Of a stretch of 64,000 nucleotides of DNA, positions 34,064 to 42,134 are shown piece by piece. How positions within the stretch are numbered: position 1 is the first letter of the stretch; each line of letters starts with the position of its first letter. Made by a program: the position numbers and the translations under genes. The DNA is from Pseudodesulfovibrio sp. 5S69. GTDB lineage: Bacteria; Desulfobacterota; Desulfovibrionia; Desulfovibrionales; Desulfovibrionaceae. The stretch covers positions 3,033,501 through 3,097,500 of the forward strand of contig NZ_CP146609.1 in assembly GCF_037094465.1 (NCBI RefSeq), given 5' to 3'. Under the pieces are notes generated by a model, which did no database searches, had not been told where the DNA came from, and saw only the letters and a list, made by a program, of their open reading frames with translations.

Positions 34064-34495
34064 ATGACTGATAATCAACTTAAGTGCCTGACATACAGAG
34101 AATTAGCTCCTCTTATCCATCTGGAGCCCAAAACCATGTACAATATATGGAAGGCTCTTCCCCACTTTTTTGTCACACCAAAAGGTTGGGACAACCCTCG
34201 GCTAGAATCAGCAAGATTCGACTATTTTGAAGTGATTGCACATTGCAAAGCCATGAGCCGACATGAAGAGGAGGCTGCAAATGGCAATCAATGTTTGGTT
34301 CCGCCCTTATCCAAGGAAGGGGAAAAAGTATCGCGCGTACTTCAAATACAAGGGAAGACAGCCGTCCAAAGCGGTAATGACGAAAAAGGAAGGGCGGGAA
34401 TGGGCCGAGCTGAAGGTCAAAGAAATAGACGCGATGCTCAAGAAGGAAAGCTCAGAAACTTTGATGTATTCCGCAGGATCCAAGGAGTATCTTGA
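34064..34495 (+). CDS. Small DNA-binding protein, possible excisionase (extends into int)
   Basis: The first 72 residues look like a real small DNA-binding protein: LTYRELAPLIHLEPKTMYNIWKALP, then RFDYFEVIAHCKAMSRHEEE. The frame stays open for 143 residues and overlaps int by 215 bases, where it reads as a shadow. Either the stop has been lost by a frameshift or the overlap is genuine. Position just before int and size fit an excisionase/AlpA-type factor. Confidence 0.5.
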   Translation: MTDNQLKCLTYRELAPLIHLEPKTMYNIWKALPHFFVTPKGWDNPRLESARFDYFEVIAHCKAMSRHEEEAANGNQCLVPPLSKEGEKVSRVLQIQGKTAVQSGNDEKGRAGMGRAEGQRNRRDAQEGKLRNFDVFRRIQGVS

Positions 34496-35444
34496 CGATT
34501 GCGCCTGGATGCAAAGGCAGACTGTCACCGAGAAATACCACCACTACACGAACTTTGCAGAATGGATGATCACGGCCATCCTAAAAAAACCTGAAGACTT
34601 TTCTTTCGACTCAATTTCTATTGAGATTGCCCGAAAATATTACAGGCACGTCCAAAACAAGATTTCGACCAAGACAGCCAATAACCACATTAAAAACCTT
34701 AAGGCCATGTGGAATTGGCATATCACCGAAGCAAGAGCCTCTTTCAATCCTTGGACTCACATAAAAAAGAATAAAGGTGAAGAGCACCAAGAATACGTTC
34801 CACCAACTGAAAACGTTGTGGCCGTTCTCTTGGCCGCTCAGCCGTGGCAGCAAGACTACCTCAACATCATTCTAAAAACAGGCTGCAGGGCAAGTGATCC
34901 ACGTCGACTGAGATGGCCTGCTGTCAATTTTGACCAGGAGTGGTTGGCATTCTGGACCCGCAAACGTGTCGGCGGCGAAAAAAAGTACCGTAAGATATCA
35001 ATGCCCAAAGACAGCAAACTGTATGAAATCCTCTGGCGGCTTTGGGAGGGACGTGACAAGCACAGCGACTATGTCTTTACCAACCCCAAAACCGGCACTG
35101 GCTATACTCGCCGTGAAGAAGCGATTAAATACCTACTGGCGGACCTGAAAAACACGAAAGGCGAGATCCAAACCATGGGGCTATGCACCAAAGCTGGCGT
35201 CAGGTCCTTCACCCTGAAGTCACTTCGACACTTCGTAGCACTTCGCCTGGATGACTCTGGTAAGGCAAGCTTAACTGACATCCAAAAAATCCTTGGACAC
35301 GAAAACGCAACCACCACAGATACCTACTTAAAAGGACTTCGCGGAGACACTTCACGGGCAGCGTCAATCCTTGATGAGGACGATCTGGAAAAATCACTCC
35401 TTGATCAAAATGGTGCACAAAGCGGTGCACGCACGAAAGACTAA
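34281..35444 (+). CDS. int: Tyrosine-recombinase integrase of the element
   Basis: From the ATG at 34281 (GAGGAGG six bases upstream) the protein is 387 residues. It has an N-terminal arm-binding part (WFRPYPRKGKKYRAYFKYKG), a SAM-like core-binding domain and a catalytic domain with KTGCRASDPRRLRW (Arg I), KSLRHFVALRLDD (Arg II), LGHENATTTDTYLKG (His and Tyr nucleophile). It ends 45 bases before the tRNA-Ser 3' end, the usual place for a tRNA-specific integrase. Two GGTGCAC arm boxes lie within its last codons. Confidence 0.93.
   Translation: MAINVWFRPYPRKGKKYRAYFKYKGRQPSKAVMTKKEGREWAELKVKEIDAMLKKESSETLMYSAGSKEYLDDCAWMQRQTVTEKYHHYTNFAEWMITAILKKPEDFSFDSISIEIARKYYRHVQNKISTKTANNHIKNLKAMWNWHITEARASFNPWTHIKKNKGEEHQEYVPPTENVVAVLLAAQPWQQDYLNIILKTGCRASDPRRLRWPAVNFDQEWLAFWTRKRVGGEKKYRKISMPKDSKLYEILWRLWEGRDKHSDYVFTNPKTGTGYTRREEAIKYLLADLKNTKGEIQTMGLCTKAGVRSFTLKSLRHFVALRLDDSGKASLTDIQKILGHENATTTDTYLKGLRGDTSRAASILDEDDLEKSLLDQNGAQSGARTKD
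35412..35430. promoter_or_regulatory. Integrase arm-type sites, right end
   Basis: GGTGCAC at 35412-35418 and 35424-35430 repeat the pair and 12-base spacing seen at 5569-5587. They are encoded within the last codons of int. Confidence 0.6.
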
Positions 35445-35452
35445 AACAAAAA

Positions 35453-35480
35453 AAGGCTTACAGTAATTACTGTAAGCCTT
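35453..35480 (-). terminator. Terminator of tRNA-Ser, element-derived
   Basis: A perfect palindromic stem AAGGCTTACAGTA/TACTGTAAGCCTT, followed on the minus strand by TTTTTTT, ends transcription from the tRNA-Ser gene and can serve int on the plus strand. It differs from the terminator at 5351-5397, consistent with exchange of the tRNA 3' end together with its terminator. Confidence 0.8.
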
Positions 35481-35489
35481 TGATTTTCC

Positions 35490-35551
35490 TGGCGGAGAGG
35501 AGAGGATTCGAACCTCCGATCGAGTTCCCCCGATACACGCTTTCCAGGCGT
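35490..35551 (-). repeat. attL: tRNA-Ser 3' half supplied by the element
   Basis: This is the counterpart of 5404-5465 (57/62 identical). It is continuous with the host 5' half, so the gene is still functional. Crossover probably lies in the identical 17 bases ending at 35551, over the anticodon arm. Confidence 0.85.
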
Positions 35552-35581
35552 GCTCCTTAAGCCGGACTCGGACACCTCTCC
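35490..35581 (-). tRNA. tRNA-Ser(GGA)
   Basis: The 92-nt type II tRNA has acceptor stem GGAGAGG / CCTCTCC, discriminator G with encoded CCA, anticodon GGA (complement at 35543-35545) in the loop CTGGAAA, a long variable arm with ATCG/CGAT, and T loop TTCGAAT. It is the only complete tRNA in the window and is the integration target of the element. Confidence 0.95.
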
Positions 35582-35596
35582 GCGTCAGAGAGGCAG

Positions 35597-35625
35597 TTTC
35601 TACCCAATATGGTGGGGCTTGGCAA
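35597..35625 (-). promoter_or_regulatory. Promoter of tRNA-Ser
   Basis: On the minus strand TTGCCA (35625-35620) and TAGAAA (35602-35597) are separated by 17 bases and lie 15-44 bases before the tRNA 5' end. Confidence 0.55.
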
Positions 35626-35643
35626 GCACTAATTTTCCCCTTT

Positions 35644-36561
35644 TTAAAGCGGCAGTTGCAGGCTGCCCCGGAACTCGTCCAGGCCGGCCGCGCCGATCTC
35701 CGAGAGCAGGGCCTCCATCTCGTCGGCCAGGCCGAAGGCGAAGTCCGGGCGCAGGAAGTTGGCTGTGCCCACCTGCACGGCCTGGGCGCCCACCAGGATA
35801 AACTCCAGGGCGTCCTCGGCAGAGGCTATGCCGCCGACCCCGACCACCGGGATATCCACGGCGTGGACCGCCTGGTGCACGCAACGCAGGGCCACGGGCT
35901 TGACGGCCGGGCCGGACAGCCCGGCGATGACGTTGGCGATGCGCGGCCTGCGGTTGCGGATGTCCACGGCCATGCCGGACAGGGTGTTGATCAGGGACAG
36001 GGAGTCCGCTCCGCCCTCGGCCGCCGCCCTGGCGCAGACCGCGATGTCGGTCACGTTGGGCGAGAGCTTGACCATGACGTGCTTGTTCCCGGCCTTTTTC
36101 TTGACCGCCTCGGTGACCCTGGAGATCTGGGCCGGGTCCTGGCCGAAGGCCACCCCGCCCTCCTTGACGTTGGGGCAGGACACGTTGACCTCAAGCGCGG
36201 CCACGCCCTCCTCGCCTGCCAGCACCCCGGCCAGCTCGCCGAACTCCTCGGCGTCGCAGGCGTAGAGGTTGGCGATGACGGCCACCTCCTTCCAGGGGAG
36301 CATGGGCAGCGCCCTGGTGACGAAATACTCCACGCCGGGGTTCTGGATGCCGATTGCGTTGAGCATGCCGCACGGCGTCTCGGCAATACGCGGCATGGGG
36401 TTGCCCTCACGCGGCTTGAGCGACAGCCCCTTGGCCACAAAGCCGCCGAGCCGGGTCAGATCGCCGTAGGGCGCGAATTCCAGGCCGAAGCCGAAGGTTC
36501 CGGACGCGGTCATGACCGGGTTCTTGAGCGAGAGACCGCCGAAATTGACTTGCATATCCAT
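35644..36561 (-). CDS. pyrD: Dihydroorotate dehydrogenase B, catalytic subunit
   Basis: The 305-residue FMN enzyme oxidises dihydroorotate to orotate in pyrimidine synthesis. Visible motifs: NPVMTASGTFGFG at the N-terminus, GMLNAIGIQNPG, LEVNVSCPNVKEGG (with the class 1B catalytic Cys), KLSPNVTDI, and GVGGIASAEDALEFILVGAQAVQVGTA at the FMN phosphate site. It follows pyrK on the same strand with 12 bases between, so the two subunits are co-expressed. Confidence 0.95.
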   Translation of the reverse strand: MDMQVNFGGLSLKNPVMTASGTFGFGLEFAPYGDLTRLGGFVAKGLSLKPREGNPMPRIAETPCGMLNAIGIQNPGVEYFVTRALPMLPWKEVAVIANLYACDAEEFGELAGVLAGEEGVAALEVNVSCPNVKEGGVAFGQDPAQISRVTEAVKKKAGNKHVMVKLSPNVTDIAVCARAAAEGGADSLSLINTLSGMAVDIRNRRPRIANVIAGLSGPAVKPVALRCVHQAVHAVDIPVVGVGGIASAEDALEFILVGAQAVQVGTANFLRPDFAFGLADEMEALLSEIGAAGLDEFRGSLQLPL

Positions 36562-36573
36562 GGTTGCGGCCTC

Positions 36574-37359
36574 CTACAGTTCCACTTTGTCGGCCCAGAA
36601 CACCGGGCCCCGCGTGCACACCTGGACGTGATGCCCGGCGCCGTCCTTGGTCACGCAGCCCAGGCACGCGCCCACGCCGCAGGCCATGCGGTTCTCCAGC
36701 GAGAGTTGCGCCCTGGCGCCGAACTCCTTGGCAAAACGCTGAATGGTGCGCATGAACGGCGTGGGACCGCAGGACAGGATCAGCCCGCCCTGTCCGGCGT
36801 TGTCCTCGATCAGTTCGCGCAGGGTGCCGATGATGCGGTCCAGATCGGACGGCTCCGCTTCGAGCATGGACCGGCAGGGCGCCGCCTCGGACAACCGGTC
36901 ATACGGATAATATTCGCGCGGCAACCGGTGGGCCAGGAAGAGGGACAGGTTTTCGGGACGCGGATGTTGCTCGACATAACCGCGAAAAGGTGCGATGCCG
37001 ATCCCCCCGGCGAGCAACAGGGTCGGGGTGTCGGGCTCCACGGCAAAGGAATTGCCGAGCGGCCCCCACATGGTCACCACGTCGCCGGGCGACAACTCGG
37101 CGAGGCGCCGGGTACCGCGCCCTACGGCCTGGATGAACAGAGTCACCGACGACTCGTCTCCGCAGCAGAGGGAAAACGGCCTGGCCCAGAGCATGTCGAG
37201 CTCCCAGGAGCAGGGCCGGATCATGACGAACTGGCCGGGCTTCCACCCGTCCCAGTCCGGTCGTTCGAGCGTCAGCTCGAAGAATTCGCCGGCCGTTTTT
37301 GATTGACCGACCGGGGATACTTTCAATACCTTGACACTGCGGCAATTCCTCAAGGACAT
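36574..37359 (-). CDS. pyrK: Dihydroorotate dehydrogenase B, electron-transfer subunit
   Basis: The 261-residue protein carries FAD and a [2Fe-2S] cluster and passes electrons from PyrD to NAD. It has ARPFSLC at the FAD site, LLAGGIGIAPF at the NAD site, LSCGPTPFM, and MACGVGACLGCV with a final cysteine in VQVCTRGPVF. The called start is only 12 bases from the divergent U32 start; an internal GTG about eight codons later (before KVLKVSPVG) would leave more room for promoters. Confidence 0.93.
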   Translation of the reverse strand: MSLRNCRSVKVLKVSPVGQSKTAGEFFELTLERPDWDGWKPGQFVMIRPCSWELDMLWARPFSLCCGDESSVTLFIQAVGRGTRRLAELSPGDVVTMWGPLGNSFAVEPDTPTLLLAGGIGIAPFRGYVEQHPRPENLSLFLAHRLPREYYPYDRLSEAAPCRSMLEAEPSDLDRIIGTLRELIEDNAGQGGLILSCGPTPFMRTIQRFAKEFGARAQLSLENRMACGVGACLGCVTKDGAGHHVQVCTRGPVFWADKVEL

Positions 37360-37370
37360 ACAGATACCTT

Positions 37371-39383
37371 ATGAGCAAAAAACATATTCCGGAAATCATG
37401 GCCCCCGCCGGGGACAAAAACGCCTTCCTGGCGGCCGTCGCGGCCGGGGCGGACGCAATCTACGTGGGGTTGAAACACTTCTCGGCCCGCATGCAGGCCC
37501 AGAACTTCTCTATCAGCGAGCTGGCGCAACTGGCAAGCCTGGGCCGGGATCGCGGCACCAAGACCTACGTTGCCATGAACACCCTGGTCAAGCCCCAGGA
37601 CGTGGAATCCGCGGGCAGGCTCATCGACCGGCTGCAGCAGAACGTCAAGCCCTACGCCCTGATCGTCCAGGACCTGGCCATGCTGACCCTGGCCAAACAG
37701 GCGGGCTACACCGGCGAGCTGCACCTGTCCACCCTGGCCAACGTCTCCCACCCGGCGGGCCTGGAGGTGGCCAGAAAGCTCGGCGCCAACCGCGTGGTCC
37801 TGCCCCGGGAGCTGAACCTGGACGAGGTCAAGCTCATGGCCGACGCCTGCCCCAAGGACCTGGACTTGGAAATTTTCGTGCACGGCGCGCTGTGCCACTG
37901 CGTGTCCGGCCGCTGCTACTGGTCCAGCTACCTGGGCGGCAAGTCCGGCTTGCGCGGCCGCTGCGTGCAGCCCTGCCGCCGATTGTATACCAGAGGCAAG
38001 GAACAGCCCGAACGGCTCTTTTCCTGTTCGGACCTCTCCCTGGACGTGCTAACCAAGCCCCTGCTGTCCATGGACCGCGTGGCCGCCTGGAAGATCGAGG
38101 GCAGAAAAAAGGGACCGCACTACGTCTTCTACACGGTCAAGGCGTACCAGATGCTGCGCGACAACCCGCAGGACGCCCAGGCCAAGAAGACCGCCATGGA
38201 ACTGCTGGACCAGGCCCTCGGTCGGCCCTCCAGCCACTCCCTGTTTCTGCCCCAGCGCCCGTTCCAGCCCATCCAGCCCAAGGAGGAGACCAGTTCCGGA
38301 CGGCTCATCGGCGAGATCCGGCGCGACCAGAAGAAGCTCTACTTCGAGCCGCGCGAGCAGCTCGAAACCGGCGATCTGGTGCGCGTGGGCTACGAGGACC
38401 AGCCCGGCCACCGGACCATCCCCATCCGCCGCCGCGTACCCAAACGCGGACGTATGGACATCCCCTTTTCCCGCAAGCACACCGGCCCCCCCCTGCCCAC
38501 GGGCACCAAGGTCTTTCTCGTGGACCGGCGTGAGCCGGAACTGGTCAAGCAAATCAGAGAGCTGGAAAAGGAACTCGACTTCTTTCCGGCCCCGGAGATG
38601 AAGGAATCCACCTTCACCCCCACCTGGCCCAAGGCCGCACCGCGCACCCGTAACAAGGGCAAGAGCAGGGGAAAGAGTTCCCCCCGGACCGAGGCCGTGA
38701 GCCTGTTCCGCCAGCCGCCCAGAGGCAAGACCTGGGACCGCCCGGCCTTCTGGCTGGAGCGTTCGGTGCTCGGCAAGGTAGCCGGAAAGGATACGGCCCG
38801 CGCCCAGTGGTGGCTGCCCCCGGTCATCTGGCCCGACGAGGACAAGAAATATCGCTCCCTGATCAAGGAGGCGGTCCGCAAGGGTGCGCGCGAGTTCGTG
38901 CTGAACGCCCCGTGGCAGGCCGCCTATTTCGAGGACCGCAAGAACGCCGTCCTGACCGCCGGACCGTTCTGCAACACGGCCAACAAGCTGGCCCTGGACG
39001 TGCTGCGGTCGCTCGGCTTCTCCAGCGCCATCATCAATCCGGAGTTGCCGCTTGAGGATCTCCAGGGGCTGGCCCAGAACCCGCCCCTGCCGCTCGGCTT
39101 CGTCATCAAGGGCATGTGGCCGTTCGGCATCTCCCGGTTCCTGGCCGACGCCGTGCCGTTCGACGAGGCCATCAAGAGCCCCATGAACGAGGTCGCCTTC
39201 GTGCGCAAATACGGCCAGAACAACTGGATATTCCCCGGCTGGGAGGTGGACCTGACCAAGGAGGCCCGCACCCTGGAGCGGCTCGGCTTCAAGACCTTCG
39301 TGACCATGCTCGAACCCTGGCCGCGCAACGTGCCCCGGCCCACCCGGACCAGCGAGTTCAACTGGCGGCTGAAGCTGTTATAA
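37371..39383 (+). CDS. Peptidase U32-family protein (YegQ/TrhP/RlhA-like)
   Basis: The 670-residue protein has the U32 N-terminal barrel: EIMAPAGDKNAFLAAVAAGADAIYVGLKHFSAR, then ELHLSTLANVSHP, VLPRELNLDEV, and the signature FVHGALCHCVSGRCYWSSYLGG with clustered cysteines, then RGRCVQPCRRLY. The C-terminal half includes a basic linker and a second domain. Relatives are tRNA or rRNA hydroxylation factors rather than proteases. The cysteine cluster suggests an Fe-S site. It is divergent from pyrK. Confidence 0.85.
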   Translation: MSKKHIPEIMAPAGDKNAFLAAVAAGADAIYVGLKHFSARMQAQNFSISELAQLASLGRDRGTKTYVAMNTLVKPQDVESAGRLIDRLQQNVKPYALIVQDLAMLTLAKQAGYTGELHLSTLANVSHPAGLEVARKLGANRVVLPRELNLDEVKLMADACPKDLDLEIFVHGALCHCVSGRCYWSSYLGGKSGLRGRCVQPCRRLYTRGKEQPERLFSCSDLSLDVLTKPLLSMDRVAAWKIEGRKKGPHYVFYTVKAYQMLRDNPQDAQAKKTAMELLDQALGRPSSHSLFLPQRPFQPIQPKEETSSGRLIGEIRRDQKKLYFEPREQLETGDLVRVGYEDQPGHRTIPIRRRVPKRGRMDIPFSRKHTGPPLPTGTKVFLVDRREPELVKQIRELEKELDFFPAPEMKESTFTPTWPKAAPRTRNKGKSRGKSSPRTEAVSLFRQPPRGKTWDRPAFWLERSVLGKVAGKDTARAQWWLPPVIWPDEDKKYRSLIKEAVRKGAREFVLNAPWQAAYFEDRKNAVLTAGPFCNTANKLALDVLRSLGFSSAIINPELPLEDLQGLAQNPPLPLGFVIKGMWPFGISRFLADAVPFDEAIKSPMNEVAFVRKYGQNNWIFPGWEVDLTKEARTLERLGFKTFVTMLEPWPRNVPRPTRTSEFNWRLKLL

Positions 39384-39423
39384 AAAAAGGGTGCCGCCTT
39401 CGGCGGGATTGCCAGGTGATTTC

Positions 39424-39480
39424 GCCTCCGGCGGCCAAAGGGGCGGGCCCCCTTTGGAATCCCTGGGCCGCCTTCGGCGG
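39424..39480. repeat. Partial copy of the GCCTCCGGCGGCC intergenic repeat
   Basis: GCCTCCGGCGGCC at 39424-39436 is followed by AAAGGGG / CCCCTTT hairpin sequence and a closing GGGCCGCCTTCGGCGG. It resembles the ends of the larger repeats at 54285 and 62780. Confidence 0.5.
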
Positions 39481-39503
39481 GGTTTATTCATACATATTGA
39501 GAT

Positions 39504-39531
39504 GGGCGGCTGTTACCGGCCGCCCTTTTTT
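39504..39531 (+). terminator. Intrinsic terminator between convergent genes
   Basis: GGGCGGC and GCCGCCC form the stem, followed by TTTTTT, at the 3' side of the U32 gene. It overlaps the stop codon of the converging receptor gene. Confidence 0.75.
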
Positions 39532-41557
39532 ATTGCACGGCTCCCAGCTTGCGGCTCTCGGGCTGGTCGGTCGGCACCCGTTCGGGTTCCCGCTCGTCGC
39601 CGCCCAGACGGCCGATGATCCCTTGCAGGCTCTCGGCCATGGCGGCCAGGCCCGCGATGGCCGAAGCCGCCTCCTGGACGTCCTCCGCCGTGCCCGCGAC
39701 TAGCCGGCTCACGTCCAGCACCGCGCCACTCATCTGCTCGGTGGCCACGGACTGCTGACGGGCCGCGATGGCGATGCCCTCGATACGGTCGGCCACATTG
39801 GCCGAAAACTCCCGGATGTTCCGGAAGGCGTCCACGGAATTGCCGACCTCGCCGTTGGCCTCGGCCACGTGGGACAGCGTCTCCTTCACGTCGCGAATGT
39901 TCCGGCCCGTGGCCGCCTGGATGGCGGTGATGCGCTCCTCCACCTCCTTGGTGGCGACCATGGTCTTCTCGGCCAGCTTGCGTACCTCGTCGGCGACCAC
40001 CGCGAACCCCCTTCCGGCCTCGCCCGCACGGGCGGCCTCGATGGCCGCGTTCAGGGCGAGCAGGTTGGTCTGGTCCGCGATCTCGTTGATCACGCTGATG
40101 ACCTGTCCGATGGACTCGGTGTCCGTGCCCAGCCGGGTCATGCCCTCCTCCAGCACGGCAACCGTCCCGGCCACCTCGGACATGGCCTTCTCGGCCCGCT
40201 GGACCACCAGGATGCCCTGGCCGGCCTCGGTGTTGGCCTCGCTGGCCATGTTGGACGCGTCGCTCACGTTCATGGCCACCTCGTTGAGCGTGGCGTTCAT
40301 CTCCTCCATGGCCGCGGCCGACTCGGACATGCGCTCCTGCTGCGTGACCGCGCTCCCGGCGATCTTCCCGGTGCGGTCCTTGAGGTCAAGGGATACCGAC
40401 GTCAGCTTCCCGGCCACCTCGTCGGCCCGCCCGGCGGCCTCGGCCATGCATTCCAGCAGGGTCTGGACACGTTCCTGCTGGGCCAATGCCTCGTCTCGCG
40501 CCCGGCCCGCTGCATCAGCCTGGGTGCGCGCGTCCTCCTCCATCTCCCGCGACCGCCCGATCACGGCCCGGAGGTTGGCGACCATATCCACCAGCACGCC
40601 CTTGAGCGCGCCCAGTTCGGCGCTGAACGCGCCCTCGGGTTCCGCGTCGAGATCGCCCGCGGCCACGCTGCGCGCAAAGGCGTCAAGGCGCATGAGCGGC
40701 CCGTTGATGGACCGCATCACCCACAGGAGGAGCAGCAGAATAGCCGCACCCACGGCCAGCTCCACGCCGACCACGAAATAATCGATCATCCGTGCGTCGT
40801 GTTCCGACTGGACCGCGCTGCTGTCCGCGATCTCGGCATAGACCGGCTCCAGAGAACGCGCCGCCTCGACGAGCCCGGTCGTGATGGCCGCGATCCGCTT
40901 TTCCTTGTCCACATAGTTGTTGAACGCGTCGAGATACCCCTGCAACGCCTTGAGTTGCCCGGCCGCCTCCTCCGGGGTGAACCGGTCCGCGAGCATGCCG
41001 CGCAGCTCCTGCGCGCCCCTGGCCACCCGGCCCACGTACTCGTCCCCGCCCCGGATGATGTAATTCTTCTCCTGCCGCCGCATCTGGAGCAGCTTGATCA
41101 CGAACTCCGAGCTCATGGCCGCTTTCCCGAACTCGGCCTCCATGTTGCGGGCGGCCTGGATGAACTCCCAGCGCAGCCCCTGCTGCATGGTCAGCCCCAT
41201 GGCCACATACAGGCCGTTCACCTGGTCCAGCGCCTCCTCGTACCGCTTCAGGATGCCCTGGGCCTCCCGGCAGCGTTCGGCCAGCCCCGGTTTGAGCCGG
41301 GCGATTTCCTCAAGGACGCGCCCGGCCCTGTCCGCGTCCTCCAGAGCGTTGCGCGTGTATTGCTCGTCCTTGCGCAACAGGAAATTCTTCTCCTGCCGCC
41401 GCGCCTGGAGAAACAGGGCGGTGCCGTCGCCCGCCAGTGTCGCCAGCTTCCGCGCCTTGATCACATACTGCCCGCCCACATAGTTCACGGCGAAGATACC
41501 GGCCAACCCCAGCAGTACGGATACGAAAATCAGGATCAACTTGCTTTTGATGCTCAC
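39530..41557 (-). CDS. Methyl-accepting chemotaxis protein
   Basis: From the GTG at 41557 (GAGGGGG upstream) the protein is 675 residues. A transmembrane helix lies at about 5-28; a long helical extracytoplasmic sensor (about 30-255) has two similar RRQEKNF-type repeats ([11 protein letters not shown] and [12 protein letters not shown]), typical of HBM-type sensor domains. A second helix at about 260-280 is followed by HAMP. The signalling tip reads [36 protein letters not shown]. The ligand is unknown; helical bimodular sensors often bind carboxylic acids. Confidence 0.93.
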   Translation of the reverse strand: MSIKSKLILIFVSVLLGLAGIFAVNYVGGQYVIKARKLATLAGDGTALFLQARRQEKNFLLRKDEQYTRNALEDADRAGRVLEEIARLKPGLAERCREAQGILKRYEEALDQVNGLYVAMGLTMQQGLRWEFIQAARNMEAEFGKAAMSSEFVIKLLQMRRQEKNYIIRGGDEYVGRVARGAQELRGMLADRFTPEEAAGQLKALQGYLDAFNNYVDKEKRIAAITTGLVEAARSLEPVYAEIADSSAVQSEHDARMIDYFVVGVELAVGAAILLLLLWVMRSINGPLMRLDAFARSVAAGDLDAEPEGAFSAELGALKGVLVDMVANLRAVIGRSREMEEDARTQADAAGRARDEALAQQERVQTLLECMAEAAGRADEVAGKLTSVSLDLKDRTGKIAGSAVTQQERMSESAAAMEEMNATLNEVAMNVSDASNMASEANTEAGQGILVVQRAEKAMSEVAGTVAVLEEGMTRLGTDTESIGQVISVINEIADQTNLLALNAAIEAARAGEAGRGFAVVADEVRKLAEKTMVATKEVEERITAIQAATGRNIRDVKETLSHVAEANGEVGNSVDAFRNIREFSANVADRIEGIAIAARQQSVATEQMSGAVLDVSRLVAGTAEDVQEAASAIAGLAAMAESLQGIIGRLGGDEREPERVPTDQPESRKLGAVQ

Positions 41558-41648
41558 AAATGCCCCCTCGTGAAAACAGCGTTGCCAAAAGCCATGAGAG
41601 TGCAAAAGACGTGCACAAAAAATATTTAACTATATCGGAATGATAGTC

Positions 41649-41680
41649 GCGCAACGTTGCGCAAGATCGCGTTGCGCAAC
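41649..41680. promoter_or_regulatory. Palindromic sites upstream of the chemotaxis receptor gene
   Basis: GCGCAACGTTGCGC (41649-41662) is a perfect palindrome, and TTGCGCAA occurs at 41657-41664 and 41672-41679. It lies 92-123 bases before the receptor start and looks like a tandem operator. Confidence 0.5.
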
Positions 41681-41787
41681 ACTTTATCCGATTCAGCGGC
41701 GCTCGGTGACGATGGGAGCGGGAAGCCCCGGCGAAAAACGGCCGTGCGGCGACCGGGTGCGAAGGGAGGAGGGCTGGCCGGGGACGC

Positions 41788-42126
41788 CTAGAACGTCCCG
41801 CCGTCCCAGCCGAAGAGGTGCCGTTGGATATTACCGAAGGCGATGTACACGCGATTGGCCGGGACGGACAACTCCCGGTTCAGGAACCCGCAGATGGCAG
41901 CGGAGAATTCGGTAGTCCGGTCCTCGGGCAGGCCGATGGAGTCAAGGGTGACGAAGGCTGCCGGGTCGGCGGTGCCGCCGAAGAGCAGCTTCTTGCCCGG
42001 TTCGATCACGGCCAGGACGTAGGACTCGGGCTTGCCGAGCATGTCTGCGGCCAGGGCGGAGACCCCCTTGAGGCAGGCGGTCTCGTCGGGAACGGAAACG
42101 TTGGTTTCCACTTTGATGAACGGCAT
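41788..42126 (-). CDS. MIF/tautomerase-family protein
   Basis: From the ATG at 42126 (AGGAGG upstream) the protein is 112 residues. Pro2 directly after the initiator Met (MPFIKVETN) is the catalytic base of the family; LFGGTADPAAFVTLDSIG and NRVYIAFGNIQRHLFGWDGGTF match the C-terminal half of MIF. It is nine bases downstream of the PhzF-like gene and co-transcribed with it. The substrate is unknown. Confidence 0.88.
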   Translation of the reverse strand: MPFIKVETNVSVPDETACLKGVSALAADMLGKPESYVLAVIEPGKKLLFGGTADPAAFVTLDSIGLPEDRTTEFSAAICGFLNRELSVPANRVYIAFGNIQRHLFGWDGGTF

Positions 42127-42134
42127 GTCGCCTC

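Larger units (their letters stand above)
5404..35551. mobile_element. Integrated plasmid-like element in tRNA-Ser(GGA)
   Basis: The 30-kb segment is bounded by 62-bp repeats, 5404-5465 and 35490-35551, that match at 57 positions and correspond to the 3' part of a tRNA-Ser gene up to the anticodon arm. An integrase gene ends 45 bases from the intact tRNA. Paired GGTGCAC boxes occur just inside both ends. Inside are a Rep gene with iterons, a ParA/RHH pair, DotA/TraY, a second recombinase, and cargo with visibly lower G+C than the flanks. No relaxase or conjugation ATPase was recognised, so autonomous transfer is doubtful. Confidence 0.92.

Noticed and set aside
36574..37359. Calling the PyrK-like protein a general ferredoxin reductase
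   Set aside because: Its 12-base spacing from pyrD and its C-terminal CGVGACLGC cluster identify the DHOD electron-transfer subunit.
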